NCBI RefSeq assembly: GCF_947507565.1
Contig: NC_089176.1
Span: forward strand, 3,955,882-4,019,881
Source: Oscarella lobularis
Taxonomy: Eukaryota; Porifera; Homoscleromorpha; Homosclerophorida; Oscarellidae
DNA length: 64,000 bases
Direction of reading: 5' to 3'
Shown here: piece after piece, positions 32,591 through 43,523 of the stretch
How the letters are laid out: every line of letters starts with the position of its first letter
How positions within the stretch are numbered: the stretch's first letter is position 1
Notes under the pieces: model-generated
What the model was told of the DNA's origin: nothing
The model's database searches: none
Seen by the model: the letters and a program-made list of their open reading frames with translations, nothing else
Made by a program: the position numbers and the translations under genes

Positions 32591-33940
32591 ATGGCTTCGA
32601 GTTCAGTTCTTCTCCTGCTCCTTTTCTCTGCTGTTCTGGTCGTAAGCGGTCGACACAGAGTCCCGCTGGGGTCGGCACCGTTAGAATCTCTGGTCGCTCT
32701 CGCCAGACGAATCAACTCAGACCCCAAAGCAACGTGGTACGCATCGGAAGCCATCGCCGGTTTCGGTCCTCGAAACAAGGACCTCCTCCGTCCAGCGGCG
32801 GCCGGCAGAAAAGCTCGTCAGTCGCCAGACGGAGTCGACTGGAGGAAAGATAATCTCCTCCGCGACGCCGACGATCAGGAAAAGTGCGGATCGTGCTGGG
32901 CAATCGCTGCGACGCACGCTTTCGACGACTATCGTTCGATTAAGGCGACTTCGAAAGTAGAGCCGACGTCGGCGCATCGTCTGGCATCGTGCTGCATGTA
33001 TGCTGGTTGCAATGGCTGCCAAGGGGGTAAACCAGGAAGCGCTTTTTACTATCTGAATCGTAAGGGAACCGTTCCCAACACCTGTCAGCCGTACGATCTA
33101 TACCAATTGTGCTCGGAACCAAACACGTGCGAAAACGAATGCAGTGAGGGTTCTGCTCTTCCCTCGCCTCTCACATTGGATACGTATAGTGCCATCGAAG
33201 CAACAACTGCTCAAATGAAATTAGCTGTTGCAGAGGGCCCCATAGTAGCTGGAATGCCCATTTATACGGATTTTTTGATGTACAAGAAGGGCAATATATA
33301 TCGTTACATGGGAGGTAATTATTTGGGTGTGCATCTCGTTGAAGTGGTCGGCTATGGGAGCGACGAAAACGGGCAGGAGTACTGGATTTGCAAGAACAGT
33401 TGGGGAAAGAATTGGGGAGACGACGGTTACTTTCGAATTGCCACCGGAATTGATCCTGAATCGCAAGTCGGACTCGAATTGCCTGGCTCAGTCTTTGCTC
33501 CCTTTGTAGCGCCCGAAAGCACATCTCCGGCTCCTCCCTCCCTTCAAACGTCTTCAGTTGTTATAGGCGTCAACATCTTTAGCAAGAGAACCGATTCGAC
33601 GATCAAGGAAATCGCCAACATGGCCGCTGGCGTTTTGAATCCGTTCTGCGCGGGGAAGGACTCTGATCGCAGTCAAGTTGGCGGTCTAACTCTCGTCAGA
33701 GTCAACAGAGCTTCGCATAGAGTTATTCGCGGTGGGGAGTATACGATAACGGCTACGTACCGAAAGATGGGATGTCCTGTGTGTACCACTTATGAATTCG
33801 TTGCTGAGGTGGATCTCAACGGAAAAAGCAGCATCGTTCAATCTCGATACGTAGCGCCTGGAAATTTTGCCGATTCTCGTCACAAGACCCATTGGATGAT
33901 AATTCTCGGATTTGCACTTCTCAAAATCATTGTGGCTTAG
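32591..33940 (+). CDS. Papain-like protease with cystatin-like domain, copy 2
   Basis: 449 residues, one more than copy 1. The signal peptide, catalytic Cys, His and Asn, cystatin-like domain and hydrophobic C-terminus are unchanged. All amino-acid differences fall between residues 201 and 278: VV to AI, L to P, KGE to KKGN, G to E and N to D. Outside this patch the translated sequences are the same. The apparent upstream extension of the frame is only the N run; the ATG at 32591 matches copy 1. Confidence 0.88.
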   Translation: MASSSVLLLLLFSAVLVVSGRHRVPLGSAPLESLVALARRINSDPKATWYASEAIAGFGPRNKDLLRPAAAGRKARQSPDGVDWRKDNLLRDADDQEKCGSCWAIAATHAFDDYRSIKATSKVEPTSAHRLASCCMYAGCNGCQGGKPGSAFYYLNRKGTVPNTCQPYDLYQLCSEPNTCENECSEGSALPSPLTLDTYSAIEATTAQMKLAVAEGPIVAGMPIYTDFLMYKKGNIYRYMGGNYLGVHLVEVVGYGSDENGQEYWICKNSWGKNWGDDGYFRIATGIDPESQVGLELPGSVFAPFVAPESTSPAPPSLQTSSVVIGVNIFSKRTDSTIKEIANMAAGVLNPFCAGKDSDRSQVGGLTLVRVNRASHRVIRGGEYTITATYRKMGCPVCTTYEFVAEVDLNGKSSIVQSRYVAPGNFADSRHKTHWMIILGFALLKIIVA

Positions 33941-34131
33941 ACGTTGCCTCGAAGGATTAGACTTTTTTTGTGTCTGTCTGTCTGTCTGTCTGTCAGTCAG
34001 TCCCTTGCTGTCGTCTACAGAAAGAGCAGTGTTTAGTTTAGCGAAGCCTCTTGCGCACGCTAGTAGCGGGTAATTGGTAAAGAAAAATAAATTCTTTGCT
34101 CGCGCGAGTTAGCCTACGTAAACTTCGCTTG

Positions 34132-34690
34132 ACATACTCACAGGGAAGATGTTACTGTGTACAATACGAATATCATCAGCAGGGCAAACTCCAAAAAATA
34201 GATACCATGTAGCTACTCATCCCAAAAGGGTCAATTTGGCACGAAATGATTTCCCATTTTAATTTCTGGCGACACTAACGCTCCAACTGCAGTCACTCAC
34301 CCAACTCTTTCGTTCCTAGCGATAGCGGGAAATGATGCCTTCATTCCGTACGCGTTCGTTGCAAGAAATCAATAATAAATACAAATTACCACGTGTGAGT
34401 CGTTTTCTTCTTTTTGCCTTGAATCATGTTGATGTCGCTGGATTGATTGGAGCGGAGAGCATTTGGAAAGCGATTTCGTTTGCTTTTGGTTGCATTGCGT
34501 CCTCGGTTTGGAGTCTAGAGGATCGTCTCGGCTTTTCGTCTCGTTTCTACGCACTGTAGCACTTCCTCTGAATTTCCGTATCGCTCGTAGACCACGAAGA
34601 AAAGCGTACGCCGAAGCGCTGGCGTGAAAGACGGCGAGCAACTGCTCGAATCATGCACGCCATGAGAAGAACACGCGACGAATTGATGTG
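34132..34690 (-). pseudogene. MECR 5' fragment, copy D
   Basis: Nearly identical to copy B, including the ten-base loss in exon 1 and the truncated exon 3, so it arose by the block duplication and not independently. Confidence 0.85.
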
Positions 34691-34900
34691 AGACTCCGCC
34701 CTATGCGACGACATTGATTTTCCCGTGTAAACTTCAGTGCAATTTAATTAATGAACTTACAAGTTTTGTATATGTTGCGCATATGTTTACCTCGCGGAAA
34801 ACGTATCGAATATTGACACGTGATTACCGGGGACTTACCCTAATTAGTTCAAAATCCCTGGTTCAAAATACATTCAACTGACGACGCGACGACGCTGGCA

Positions 34901-35272
34901 ATGGGAAGATTCAGCAAACCGAGACGTTTTGTGAAAGCAAACGTGAGGAAAATGCCAACCAAACGCGGCGTTTATGAAATAGGAACTTGCCGAAGATCTG
35001 GTCATAACAAAGGGAAAAAATTCGCGGTGAAATACGTGGGAAAAGCGGAAGGCAAAGGCGGGATTCGGGGTAGAGTGCAAGATCACCTGAGAGGCGACGG
35101 CAACAAGGACATTGCCAAATATTTGAAACGTTGCAAACACAATAATCTGTATGTCCGTCAGCAACCGACGCGAAACGCTGCAACAAAAGAGGCAAAACTT
35201 ATTAAAAAGGAAAACCCCAAATACAATCATCGCTTCGAGCACAAACCCTTGAAGAGAGGAAGATGGAAGTAG
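34901..35272 (+). CDS. Single-domain GIY-YIG nuclease, type A, copy 3
   Basis: 123 residues, the twin of the gene at 25046. GVYEIGT, YVGKAEG, GIRGRVQDHLRGDG and the acidic helix are kept. The differences include Lys for Asn before the YIG strand and Gly for Ala in GIRGR, which matches the other family members and makes this the less altered copy. Confidence 0.82.
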   Translation: MGRFSKPRRFVKANVRKMPTKRGVYEIGTCRRSGHNKGKKFAVKYVGKAEGKGGIRGRVQDHLRGDGNKDIAKYLKRCKHNNLYVRQQPTRNAATKEAKLIKKENPKYNHRFEHKPLKRGRWK

Positions 35273-35729
35273 GTAGGCATAACGGCGCTGAACCACACTG
35301 AGATACTCTTGCCTTTGATGATTTTTCGTTGTATTGCTTTCTTGTTGTCTCACATTTAAGAATTCAACTCAAAATCCTAACAGGGGGCGTGGTCCTAAAC
35401 GTAGGATTTTACGATAATATAACCGATAAACGCTCTCCAGCTTTAGGAGCATTTTTTGCTCACAAATGGGTTTGAATCTTGATCGTCTTCTTTGGTTCTG
35501 CCCTTTAGATCACATCTGAGTAGGCAATCCCCCGCGTGCCTCTATCAGATGAGTACGTCTCTTAGACAAGCACTTTCTTGTCCCATTTGCACTTCAATGC
35601 AATGCTAAGCGCGTAGTCGTCAAAATTCGCGACCTTCGTATACGCTGCAAGTTTGCCTCAAAGACAACGTAATAAATGACTCACGTGGCGAACGGGACTC
35701 GAAGCTTGGATTCAACTGACGACGCGGCA

Positions 35730-36098
35730 ATGGGAGGCAGATACACGGATCCGATCCCTTTTAACGAGAAATACATGGGCGATATCCCAACTGAACACGG
35801 CGTATATGAAATAGGAACCTACAGAGACGGAGATTTTCACGAGAGGTACGACGGAAAAGCCGAGGGAAAAGGCGGCATTCGAAGCAGAGTGCGAAGCCAC
35901 TTGAGAGGTGACGGTAACAAAGACATAGCCGACTACATGAACGATCACGAACGCAATAATCTGTACGTCCGATGGCAAGAGACGGAAGACGCTGCGAGGA
36001 AAGAGGCAAGGGCCATTAAAAAGAAAAATCCTTCATACAATCATCGCAACGAGAAAGGCAAACCGTACACTCGCTCCAAGAACAAAGCAAAGAAATGA
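35730..36098 (+). CDS. Single-domain GIY-YIG nuclease, type B, copy 3
   Basis: 122 residues, twin of the gene at 25874 and sharing its YDG variant of the second motif. The tail reads KGKPYTRSKNKAKK instead of KVKPYSRSKHKAKK. A GTT-repeat microsatellite follows in the 3' flank, with a different unit order from the twin. Confidence 0.78.
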   Translation: MGGRYTDPIPFNEKYMGDIPTEHGVYEIGTYRDGDFHERYDGKAEGKGGIRSRVRSHLRGDGNKDIADYMNDHERNNLYVRWQETEDAARKEARAIKKKNPSYNHRNEKGKPYTRSKNKAKK

Positions 36099-36295
36099 AG
36101 GCTTAGCGCTGAAAGGAACTTTTGAGAAATTGTGCTGTGCTGTTGTCTTTTGCTGACTCGGAATTTTGTCCTTGTTGTTGTTGTTATTGTTGTTGTTGTT
36201 GTTGTTGTTTTGTCGCTTGCTTGCTAGTGTCAACATGCAATGAACTGATGAATTGTCCGGCGTAAACACGCGAAATTTTCCGGTCATCGGATGAT

Positions 36296-37112
36296 CACCT
36301 TGACCGAATGACATTAATTAATTGTCTTCAAATTTCGAGCAGCTGCAATTTGTATGACGGATTGACCGACGCCACTAGCTGTTAGACCCATTTTGAATTA
36401 CGACGTCACCTGAGCGGCAAAATCAAATACTAATCATTATTGATTTATTTGTTGAATACCTTCGTTTAGTGTCTCAAAGTCTTCCAGCATTCTATAGGCA
36501 GTTGTGGGGTTCACAAACATCATTGACATGCTCACAGGGGAAATGTCATTGGATACAATGCGGATATCGTTAGCAGGGCAAACTCCCCCACTTCTCCACG
36601 TTCCTAGAAGAAATTTCACCTCCAAAATTAATTATTAATTTTTAATTTATTATTTACCCCAAAATGGTTGATTTGGCACGAAATGATCTCCGATTTCGAT
36701 TTTGACGTCACTGATGATCCGATTGCGGTTATTCGGCCGACGTTTCCGGCGATTGCGGGGAATGTAGCCTTCATTCCGTATGTTCCTATCGTAAGGAATC
36801 AATAATAAATACTAATTACCACGTGTGAGGCGTTTTCTTCTTTTTGCCTTGAATCATGTTGATGTCGGCTGGATTGATTGGAGCTGCGAGCATTTGGAAC
36901 GCGATTTCGTCTGGTTTTGGTTGCATTGCGGCCTCGGTCCAAAGTCTAGAGGATCGTCTTATTAGGAGCTCGGCTTTTCGTCTCGTTTCTACGCACTGTA
37001 GGACTTCCTCTGGATTGCCGTATTGCTCGTAGACCACGGATGATATCGAAGAAAAGCGTACGCCGAAGCGCTGGCGTGAAAGACGGCGAGCAACCGCTCG
37101 AATCATGCAAGC
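36296..37112 (-). pseudogene. MECR 5' fragment, copy E
   Basis: This copy covers MECR exons 4 to 1 and is closest to the functional gene. Exon 1 is open over its full length (ending in [15 protein letters not shown]) and keeps the GC donor. Exon 2 lost six bases near 36741 and one base near 36711, so the spliced frame is broken; exons 5-9 are absent. It is followed, 232 bases on, by the start of a type A GIY-YIG gene, as in the parental arrangement. Confidence 0.83.
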
Positions 37113-37343
37113 CATGAGAAGAACACGTGACGAATTGGTATGTATGACTCCACTGACTCCACCCATAAGCGACGACGTTGATTCCCGTGCAAACTTCAAT
37201 GCAATTTAGGCGCGCAGTCTTCTATAAGCTTACAAGTTCTTTTGCTTGTGCAAAATAGTGCAAAACGTTATCGAATGACACGTGATGACCGGGACTCACC
37301 CTAATTAGTTCAAAACACATTCGAATAACTGTCGACGCGGGCA

Positions 37344-37405
37344 ATGGGCAGATTCACCAAACCAAGAGCTTTTGCGAAAGCAAACGTGAGCAAAATGTCA
37401 GCCAA
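37344..37405 (+). pseudogene. Truncated GIY-YIG type A gene
   Basis: The first 20 codons match copy 1 (MGRFTKPRAFAKANVSKMSA), then the sequence jumps at about 37406 to unrelated AT-rich DNA. The GIY motif would begin just beyond the break. This marks the right edge of the duplicated region. Confidence 0.85.
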
Positions 37406-38349
37406 TTATATAAGCTATATACGTACGGCTATATGCGTGAACTCTTCTGCGCGGTGTTCTATAAGGATGTTTGAAGCGTGTCCTGGGTTGTCTTCCGTTG
37501 ACGTCACGTGGGCGGTGACCAAAGCTTGAAAGAGCACTCGCCTCATTGGCTGAATTCAAGACTCAAATTCGCGGACGCGCAATCGCCAGGCACAATTAAC
37601 AGCACAGAGTCTTCACGATCGATCGATCTATATATGTACGGCGGCTATATCTATCTATCTGGCCGTACCGCGATATGCTAGCTTTCAATGTCGTTTGAGG
37701 TAATTGTTTGAATTGACCTAGCTATATAAGACCCGATCGAGTCGAGTACAATAAGAGAAACGTACGCGCAGGACGCCAACAGCTAGCTTAATTGGCGTAA
37801 AAGTGCATGAACACCGCCGCGCGTACGTGTACGTGGTTCGATCTATACAAACAGGATGTTGTCAATGTGGAAGCGTGCATATATGTCCTGGGTTAATTCT
37901 TTTCCTTTGTCGATCGACAGTTCGGTGGTGCCCACATCGAGCTTGCAAGAGTCGATCGTCCTTTCTGAGCGTTCATACTCTTTACATCAAGCCATAGGTG
38001 ATGCGGCTGCGGATTTTTTCGTAGGCGGACATAACATCGCTCGCGCAGAGTGCCAACTGAAGTGGGTGGGAGGTAGACCATCGAATCAATCATTCTAATT
38101 ACGTTAGAGAAAGCGTCTTCTATTGGCCACGCACGTACTAGGCAGTATACTTCCTACGTAGCTTGACCTCGATCAGACGCTCGATCCATGTCTTGTGGGC
38201 CTTTGGGCGTACCTGTGAAAAACATGTTTCTCCGACACCACAACAAAAAACGGGGTTACTGCACTCCACACCACATACAACTTTGAAGTTGATAAATACG
38301 ACAGAAGTAAATAATCAAAATTGCGTACAGAAAGGAAGTTTGGTCAATT
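37406..38349. other. Intergenic stretch without a supported gene
   Basis: About 940 bases with short TATA- and GATC-rich palindromes (for example ATCGATCGATCT near 37620) and no coding region that I can support. Confidence 0.5.
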
Positions 38350-39711
38350 TTACTCGTCATCGCCGCCACTCTTGAAAGGATGTCTTTCATTCTGGAGGAC
38401 AAGATACTTGATTGCATGACTATGCAATTGCAATTGACGACTACTCGTGTAGCGAAGAAGATCGTTTTTGAGCAGTTGACTTATTGCCGCTGTACAATCG
38501 ACCCCTTGGACATAAAAATCATCCGCTTTCGCTCGACGTCGCAAGGATGTTTTCTCTTCGACACCCATTGGATTCTCGGCGAGAAGACGAAGAATTCGAT
38601 ACTGAAACACTTCAATGGGTTTGTTATCCGAAATTTCCTGCCAATCAGGAAAGACTTCCTCAATATCGTCCTTGGGCTTAGACAAGAGTGACTTGAGCAG
38701 CTCTTCTTGCGTTGTAATTGCAGCAGCTGCCGCCCGCTGAGGGTGGGTGGCTATTCCAAAGCGACGCTTCACAGCTTCGAGGACACCTTGTTTCTGCGAC
38801 GTCGAATGGGGCACTCTCTTTATGTTGTCAGCTGCCAGCTTCAGCAGGCCAATTCTTCCACCTGTCGCGCACTTGTACAATTCATCGACATCAAACTTTT
38901 TTTCAGCTGCTTCGCATTGTCCCTTCAGAAATTCCTTTGCGTCCTGCTCGTCGACGTCACATGAAAACAGCAATTTCATGCGAGATGAACTGCTACGTGC
39001 TTTGATTGCATCCATAGCAACCCCACTGGAATCAACCAGTATCCAGTGAATCTTGCCCTTATCTGCGTGATCTTTAGCTAAATCAAGTAACTTGTGAAGT
39101 TCTTCCGGCACCCAATCAGCAGATGTCGACTTAGGGACGAGGCTGTTGACCCCGTCAAGGATGATCGTAGTGACTCGACCATCTTTGTATTTCTTCGCCG
39201 ATTTTGCCAAACGTAGCATTACATGTTTAACACGAACGTAATCTTTCGTGTCCATCTCAAATGCTTTTCCTGGCATTTGAGGGACCGCATTGAAAACGCC
39301 ATATATGACTGAACGATGATTCATGGACAGTCCGTCAGCGAGAGACGAATAAAGTGGGTTATCTATGTGGACGTAATGCACCCCCTTGACTCCCTCCTTG
39401 CGCAATTCATCGATTACTTCCATCACTGCATGCGTTTTTCCTGCTCGGTGAGGCCCTTGGTAAAGATGATAATATGACGAAGGTGGGAAAGGTGCCATGA
39501 TCAGTTCTTTCAGTCTTTCTTTCTCTTCCGATCGATCAACGTAACTTTCTTTGGCAATGGTAGACAACTCGCCATTGGTTGTCCCGGAAATACGATATTC
39601 GAATATTGCCACATTTGCACAGTTATAGAGAAGGTATCCTACTCCAGCTGCTAAGGGGATGACAGTTTTTGCTATGTTTATGAAAGGGTAGGTTAGGGGA
39701 TTTGCTAACAT
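38350..39711 (-). CDS. Membrane-anchored P-loop ATPase (AAA/STAND-like)
   Basis: An intronless 453-residue protein. A hydrophobic segment near residues 8-35 suggests an N-terminal membrane anchor. GPHRAGKT (86-93) is a Walker A motif and TTIILDG (181-187) a Walker B. The middle and C-terminal parts are helical, with a winged-helix-like end (residues 370-440). The layout resembles the archaeal-type ATPase family (PF01637-like) and related animal and fungal proteins of unknown role. No partner domain is visible. The lack of introns among intron-rich neighbours suggests retroposition or transfer. An upstream open stretch at 39750-39990 could be an eroded extension but is out of frame. Confidence 0.75.
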   Translation of the reverse strand: MLANPLTYPFINIAKTVIPLAAGVGYLLYNCANVAIFEYRISGTTNGELSTIAKESYVDRSEEKERLKELIMAPFPPSSYYHLYQGPHRAGKTHAVMEVIDELRKEGVKGVHYVHIDNPLYSSLADGLSMNHRSVIYGVFNAVPQMPGKAFEMDTKDYVRVKHVMLRLAKSAKKYKDGRVTTIILDGVNSLVPKSTSADWVPEELHKLLDLAKDHADKGKIHWILVDSSGVAMDAIKARSSSSRMKLLFSCDVDEQDAKEFLKGQCEAAEKKFDVDELYKCATGGRIGLLKLAADNIKRVPHSTSQKQGVLEAVKRRFGIATHPQRAAAAAITTQEELLKSLLSKPKDDIEEVFPDWQEISDNKPIEVFQYRILRLLAENPMGVEEKTSLRRRAKADDFYVQGVDCTAAISQLLKNDLLRYTSSRQLQLHSHAIKYLVLQNERHPFKSGGDDE

Positions 39712-40631
39712 TTACTTTCCACTAAATACCATTTCGCTTCACAAAGTCCAGTCCTTCAGTAACTGCGAAAGGACAACGTACATTGTAAAATTCTCCTGAT
39801 AGCGAACAAAACGTTGGCACCTTTCGATTTTGCCCAGTTTTTGAAATTGAATTGCTTAGATGTCGACGAAGGACGCCCATTAGAGGCAGTACCTGGTACG
39901 GTAAACGAAACGTTGAGCGTTGGCGGAATCCCCTCATACAGCACGAACAATTTGTACCACTTTTTTGGCCATTTTCAGCAAACAGTCGTCTACTTGGTAG
40001 TGTGAGACGTTGCATAACACTACGCGTACTCACAATTAAATTACATTGTACCAATCCAATGTACAAACGCATACCGATTCAGGCGAGACAAAATCATTTC
40101 AAATTATTGCTATTCTGCTGGCCAAGTCGCACACACGTTCTCTATGAATGTACTGATCAATAACGCTGTAGTCATGTTAATTAATCCTCTTTCGCAACAA
40201 CACTTGGAATATGTTATCACGTGCTACGGTACACCACGTATCAGTTACGTAATACTGAAACGTCACCAGGAAGGAGGCGTGTCATATTACGTAATAATCA
40301 CGTGACGTACGCAACAGGCCACACCTTTCCGAGTCGCCGGACATCGTTTTATTACCCATGGTCTAGTACGCGAAACGAGCCGCGCGCGCCTATAGTTATG
40401 CCAACTACGCCTTTCAAGGAGACCGTGTAAGTGTGACATAAGTAGGCGGCGGCTGAGCAGTGGCAAAATCGCTGCGTGTTGCCATGTTCGAAAATACGCT
40501 TAGGGTCTCTCACAAGTGTATTGAAAGCTTCTCGATAGTCCACAGAACGAGGATCGTACGATTGGAGCGGTGCCCAAGTCAGACTCCGCAATAGCCGCAT
40601 GCGCAGTGAACAGCGTTAGGGCTGGCAGCAG

Positions 40632-41577
40632 TTGCTGGCAGCAGAGATATAAGAGAGAGAGGGATATGAAACTCCCGTCATCACGTGATTTTTTGCTGAC
40701 CCCACGATTGTTACCCGATGTCCCGTACGCGGCGCTTGCGAAACGAAGCGAGAATTATCTGGTTTTCCTTTCTTTTTCAACTTTTCTATTTCTTCTGGAT
40801 GAGGTAAGTTTGTTTAGGCGCCTACTTGACAGAGATGATCAGAGACGCCTTCTGTACGATGATTATTATGACACGCGTCTTGTTTGCAACACATATCTGC
40901 GTTCTGAAGTCCCAAATGTATTCGCAAACAGTTTTAAAGTAAGCTCAGGTGATCGGCAGACAGCTTGGAAGTAGTCATGTGTGCTCCGCAGCGTCCACGG
41001 CGATCGTAGACGCAATTTTGTGACGTTTTTGCCCTTGTTAACCACACCCTCTTTTGCAACACAAAGCGATTGCTTCAACGCATGGAGGGAGCATTGGGCC
41101 TTTCTAGCCTCTAACAGAGATCCTAAGGATTGGACTCCACGAAGAAATCTACCAGACCAACACATTGTTAGCCTCAAATGGCGCGTTTTCTGCAAAGAGT
41201 AGATAAGAGCTTCAGTTCTATTCCTTCGCTTCGCAATGACTTGACGAGTAGCCCAAGGCATAAATAAAGGTGAAAGAATGCGATAAGACGTTCAGTGATG
41301 TTTAATCAGACTGAAATGTCTTTAGTGTAACGTTCATCCTAATGGCGTTTCAAATCATTTCCGTCCAGGAGGCCCTAAAAGAGTACCATTTCACGTAGAA
41401 AAGGAACACAACTCGCAGATGAGAAAAGACGAGGTCATTCTCCGGTCATTCTCGCTTCGTTTCACAGTCAATGGCAGCGTCACGTACGGGACATCGGTAA
41501 CAATCGTGGTGTCAGTAAAAAGTCACGTGAGGACGGGAGTTTCATATCCCTCTCTCTCTTATATCTCTGCTGGCAGC
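40632..41577. mobile_element. Non-autonomous element with about 95-base inverted ends
   Basis: The left arm (from 40632) and right arm (to 41577) are inverted copies. Each includes GCAGAGATATAAGAGAGAGA, then GATATGAAACTCCCGTC, a TCACGTGA palindrome and CACGATTGTTAC. I estimate above 90% identity between arms. No coding region in the 750-base middle. Confidence 0.7.
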
Positions 41578-41578
41578 A

Positions 41579-42176
41579 TAGATGTATGAGAGAGGGATTG
41601 GCAACTCCCTTAGTCACGTGACCGATTCCTGTGTACACCAGCGACACCATGTCTGACTCGCTACGTCCCGTATATTCTCTCAATTTCTCTCGCGTTTATA
41701 GTCGAAAACCACTCCAAACCGAACCGCGCAATGCACGGTTGCTAATCGATTGTATTAGCGTCAGCTAGTCGAAAAGACGATATAGACCGGGGTGTCTGGG
41801 CCGTAATCTTCGCGCGCGTACACGGGGGGCGAGTATTCTCCTACGCACTTCTGCTTTTGAGTGTCTTTTTTCGCGATTCTCCTTTTATTTGCTATGGAGC
41901 AGTGTTTCAGGGGATGATCCTAAACTCGCATGCTCTTAGTCGCGTGTTAGAAGACAAAAACTTCTGTTGTCATCGCTAATCTCGGAGAGACTAAGCTCGC
42001 ACGACTACTGTGCGTTAGAGCAACGTTTAGCGGTCCGAAACTGCTGCACGTTCAGCGGTTATGTCGAAAAGGAAAGTGTAATACCCTGCCTAAAGTTATC
42101 TACTGACGAGTCACACCTAGTTACGCACATATATCACGTGACTAAGGGAGTTGCCAATCCCTCTCTCATACATCTA
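41579..42176. mobile_element. Second inverted-repeat element, abutting the first
   Basis: TAGATGTATGAGAGAGGGAT at the left end has its exact complement at the right end; the match runs on for 43 bases through CTCCCTTAGTCACGTGA. Related arms with TCACGTGA and GGGAGTTTCCAATCCCTCTC occur at 43585-43650. Confidence 0.7.
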
Positions 42177-43523
42177 CAGTGCGTCCAGCGCTGAACCGGA
42201 AATTCTTCTTACGTGCGCGATGGATGTTTTCGTATCTTAAAATGCAGTACACGCCTTCAATTAAGACTCGCTTACTTACGCACATGTGTCTCCTTGCAAG
42301 TCCGGCTGTCAGCGCAAATGGAGACTGTCTCTTCGCGTGGAGAGGTCCTATTTCTCATGTCTCGTCCGCTTGGTACGTTAGGCTATTTTCCTGCCGTTTG
42401 AAGGTTCCAGCTACCCTTTTAGCCAGCGTACTTAGCTTTTATATGTCCCAGAAGTATAATAACGCTAAATGGCGGGCTGGACAGCCTTTAGAGAGACCAT
42501 ACCAGCGACTATTCTAAGAGGCTGAGCGTGTTTACGTTAGGCTATTTTTGGACTTCAGTGGTGCATCCTCGGGTTGGCTTCCAGCGGAAATGTCTTCGGC
42601 GTTTACGTATCTTTGTCTTCTCTATTGGACCCAAATGCATTCGACGTCGTTTTAAGCAACATGTGCTCATCCACGTGTAGTTGTCGTAGCGCACGCAATC
42701 ACGTTGCAATGGCTCCCTTCCAGGTTTTTTCCTTCTGCACGCCACTGAAGGGAATTCGCCTATCTACGCGCTACGGGCAAATGAGCGGAGGAGATTTTGT
42801 CAGTTTTCGCCGCGAGCCGGACAGTGTCCACGACCGGAATGCAATCGCGGCGACGAATCGCGGTGAAACTGTTGGCCACATTGAGCGATCCCTAGCTGCT
42901 GCTCTCGCTGATCCATTGGACGACAGACAAATTCGATTGGAAGGGTACGGCGCTTTTTTGATGACGTCCATTTGTTGAGCCCACTTGTGCGTACTGGGCT
43001 CTTCAGAAGGCGTGACGGGAAGGTCCGTGTCATGGGGCCGTTTTCTTCCTCTTCCACCGGCGCGGCCACCCTTTGCAGCATCTCCCCGGGGTTGGAGCTT
43101 GTGCATCCTGTTGACATTGGAGATCAACGCGAGGGCACGCCTCTGGCTGGCACGCCTTGGTCGCGTGATTGACGAAACGTCTTCAAGTGCTTCCGAAGAA
43201 CCGGAAGAAGCACCGCTGGCGTTTACAAACACCGGTTGTGATGTGATGGTGTTTAGAAACACCGGTTCCGACGCAAGCGATACGCGAGAAGCCATGAAAA
43301 CAGTTCGAATTACGCACAACAAAAGTTAGAAAGTCCCGGTCATACCCCGGAAGTTCGCATTCACCTCGAAAGGGGACTCTCTGTTTTGGTTGACGTTTTT
43401 ATTGCGTTAAATCTTCGTTTAGAGCACACACATGCCGTACAAAAAGGTTTGAAGTTCAGAAAGCAAGATTACAGTACCGTACGCACGGCGTACATTTTTC
43501 TGGTTTAGCGCTGGACGCACTGT
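42177..43523. mobile_element. Unit of 1.35 kb bounded by inverted repeats and carrying a HIRAN gene
   Basis: CAGTGCGTCCAGCGCT near 42178 is matched by its complement near 43507, with arms of about 26 bases and two or three mismatches. The unit directly follows the element that ends at 42176. It could be a transposon with a captured gene or an interval framed by two decayed element ends. Confidence 0.5.
42661..42978 (+). CDS. Small HIRAN-domain protein
   Basis: 105 residues. The core reads GIRLSTRYGQMSGGDFVSF, REPDSVHDRNAIAATNRGET and VGHIERSLAAALADPLDD, which is the HIRAN pattern (Arg-Glu-Pro, then His-Asp-x-Asn-Ala-Ile, then VGHI). HIRAN domains bind 3' DNA ends, as in HLTF, and also occur alone. 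The start at 42661 is the first ATG in frame; an ATG at 42706 is an alternative. The gene sits between inverted repeats. Whether a second exon follows is unclear. Confidence 0.72.
   Translation: MCSSTCSCRSARNHVAMAPFQVFSFCTPLKGIRLSTRYGQMSGGDFVSFRREPDSVHDRNAIAATNRGETVGHIERSLAAALADPLDDRQIRLEGYGAFLMTSIC

Larger units (their letters stand above)
32554..36310. repeat. Segmental duplication of 22697-26455
   Basis: The whole block of protease, MECR fragment, GIY-YIG type A and GIY-YIG type B is repeated in the same order and orientation with only scattered differences. It begins at an assembly gap. It could be a true tandem duplication about 9.9 kb apart or a second haplotype placed in series by the assembler. 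Confidence 0.9.
39712..42660. other. Gene-poor stretch made of inverted-repeat elements
   Basis: No gene is supported here. Two successive inverted-repeat elements (40632-41577 and 41579-42176) fill much of it. A minus-strand frame at 39756-39950 reads a protein-like stretch (YEGIPPTLNVSF) but is not joined to any exon. Confidence 0.5.

Noticed and set aside
32299-32853. Long open frames running through the N block
   Set aside because: They are artefacts of translating undetermined bases.
39722-40072. Minus-strand frame directly upstream of the P-loop ATPase as a fused N-terminal domain
   Set aside because: The frames can only be joined by an intron of 19 bases, which is too short; left as unexplained.
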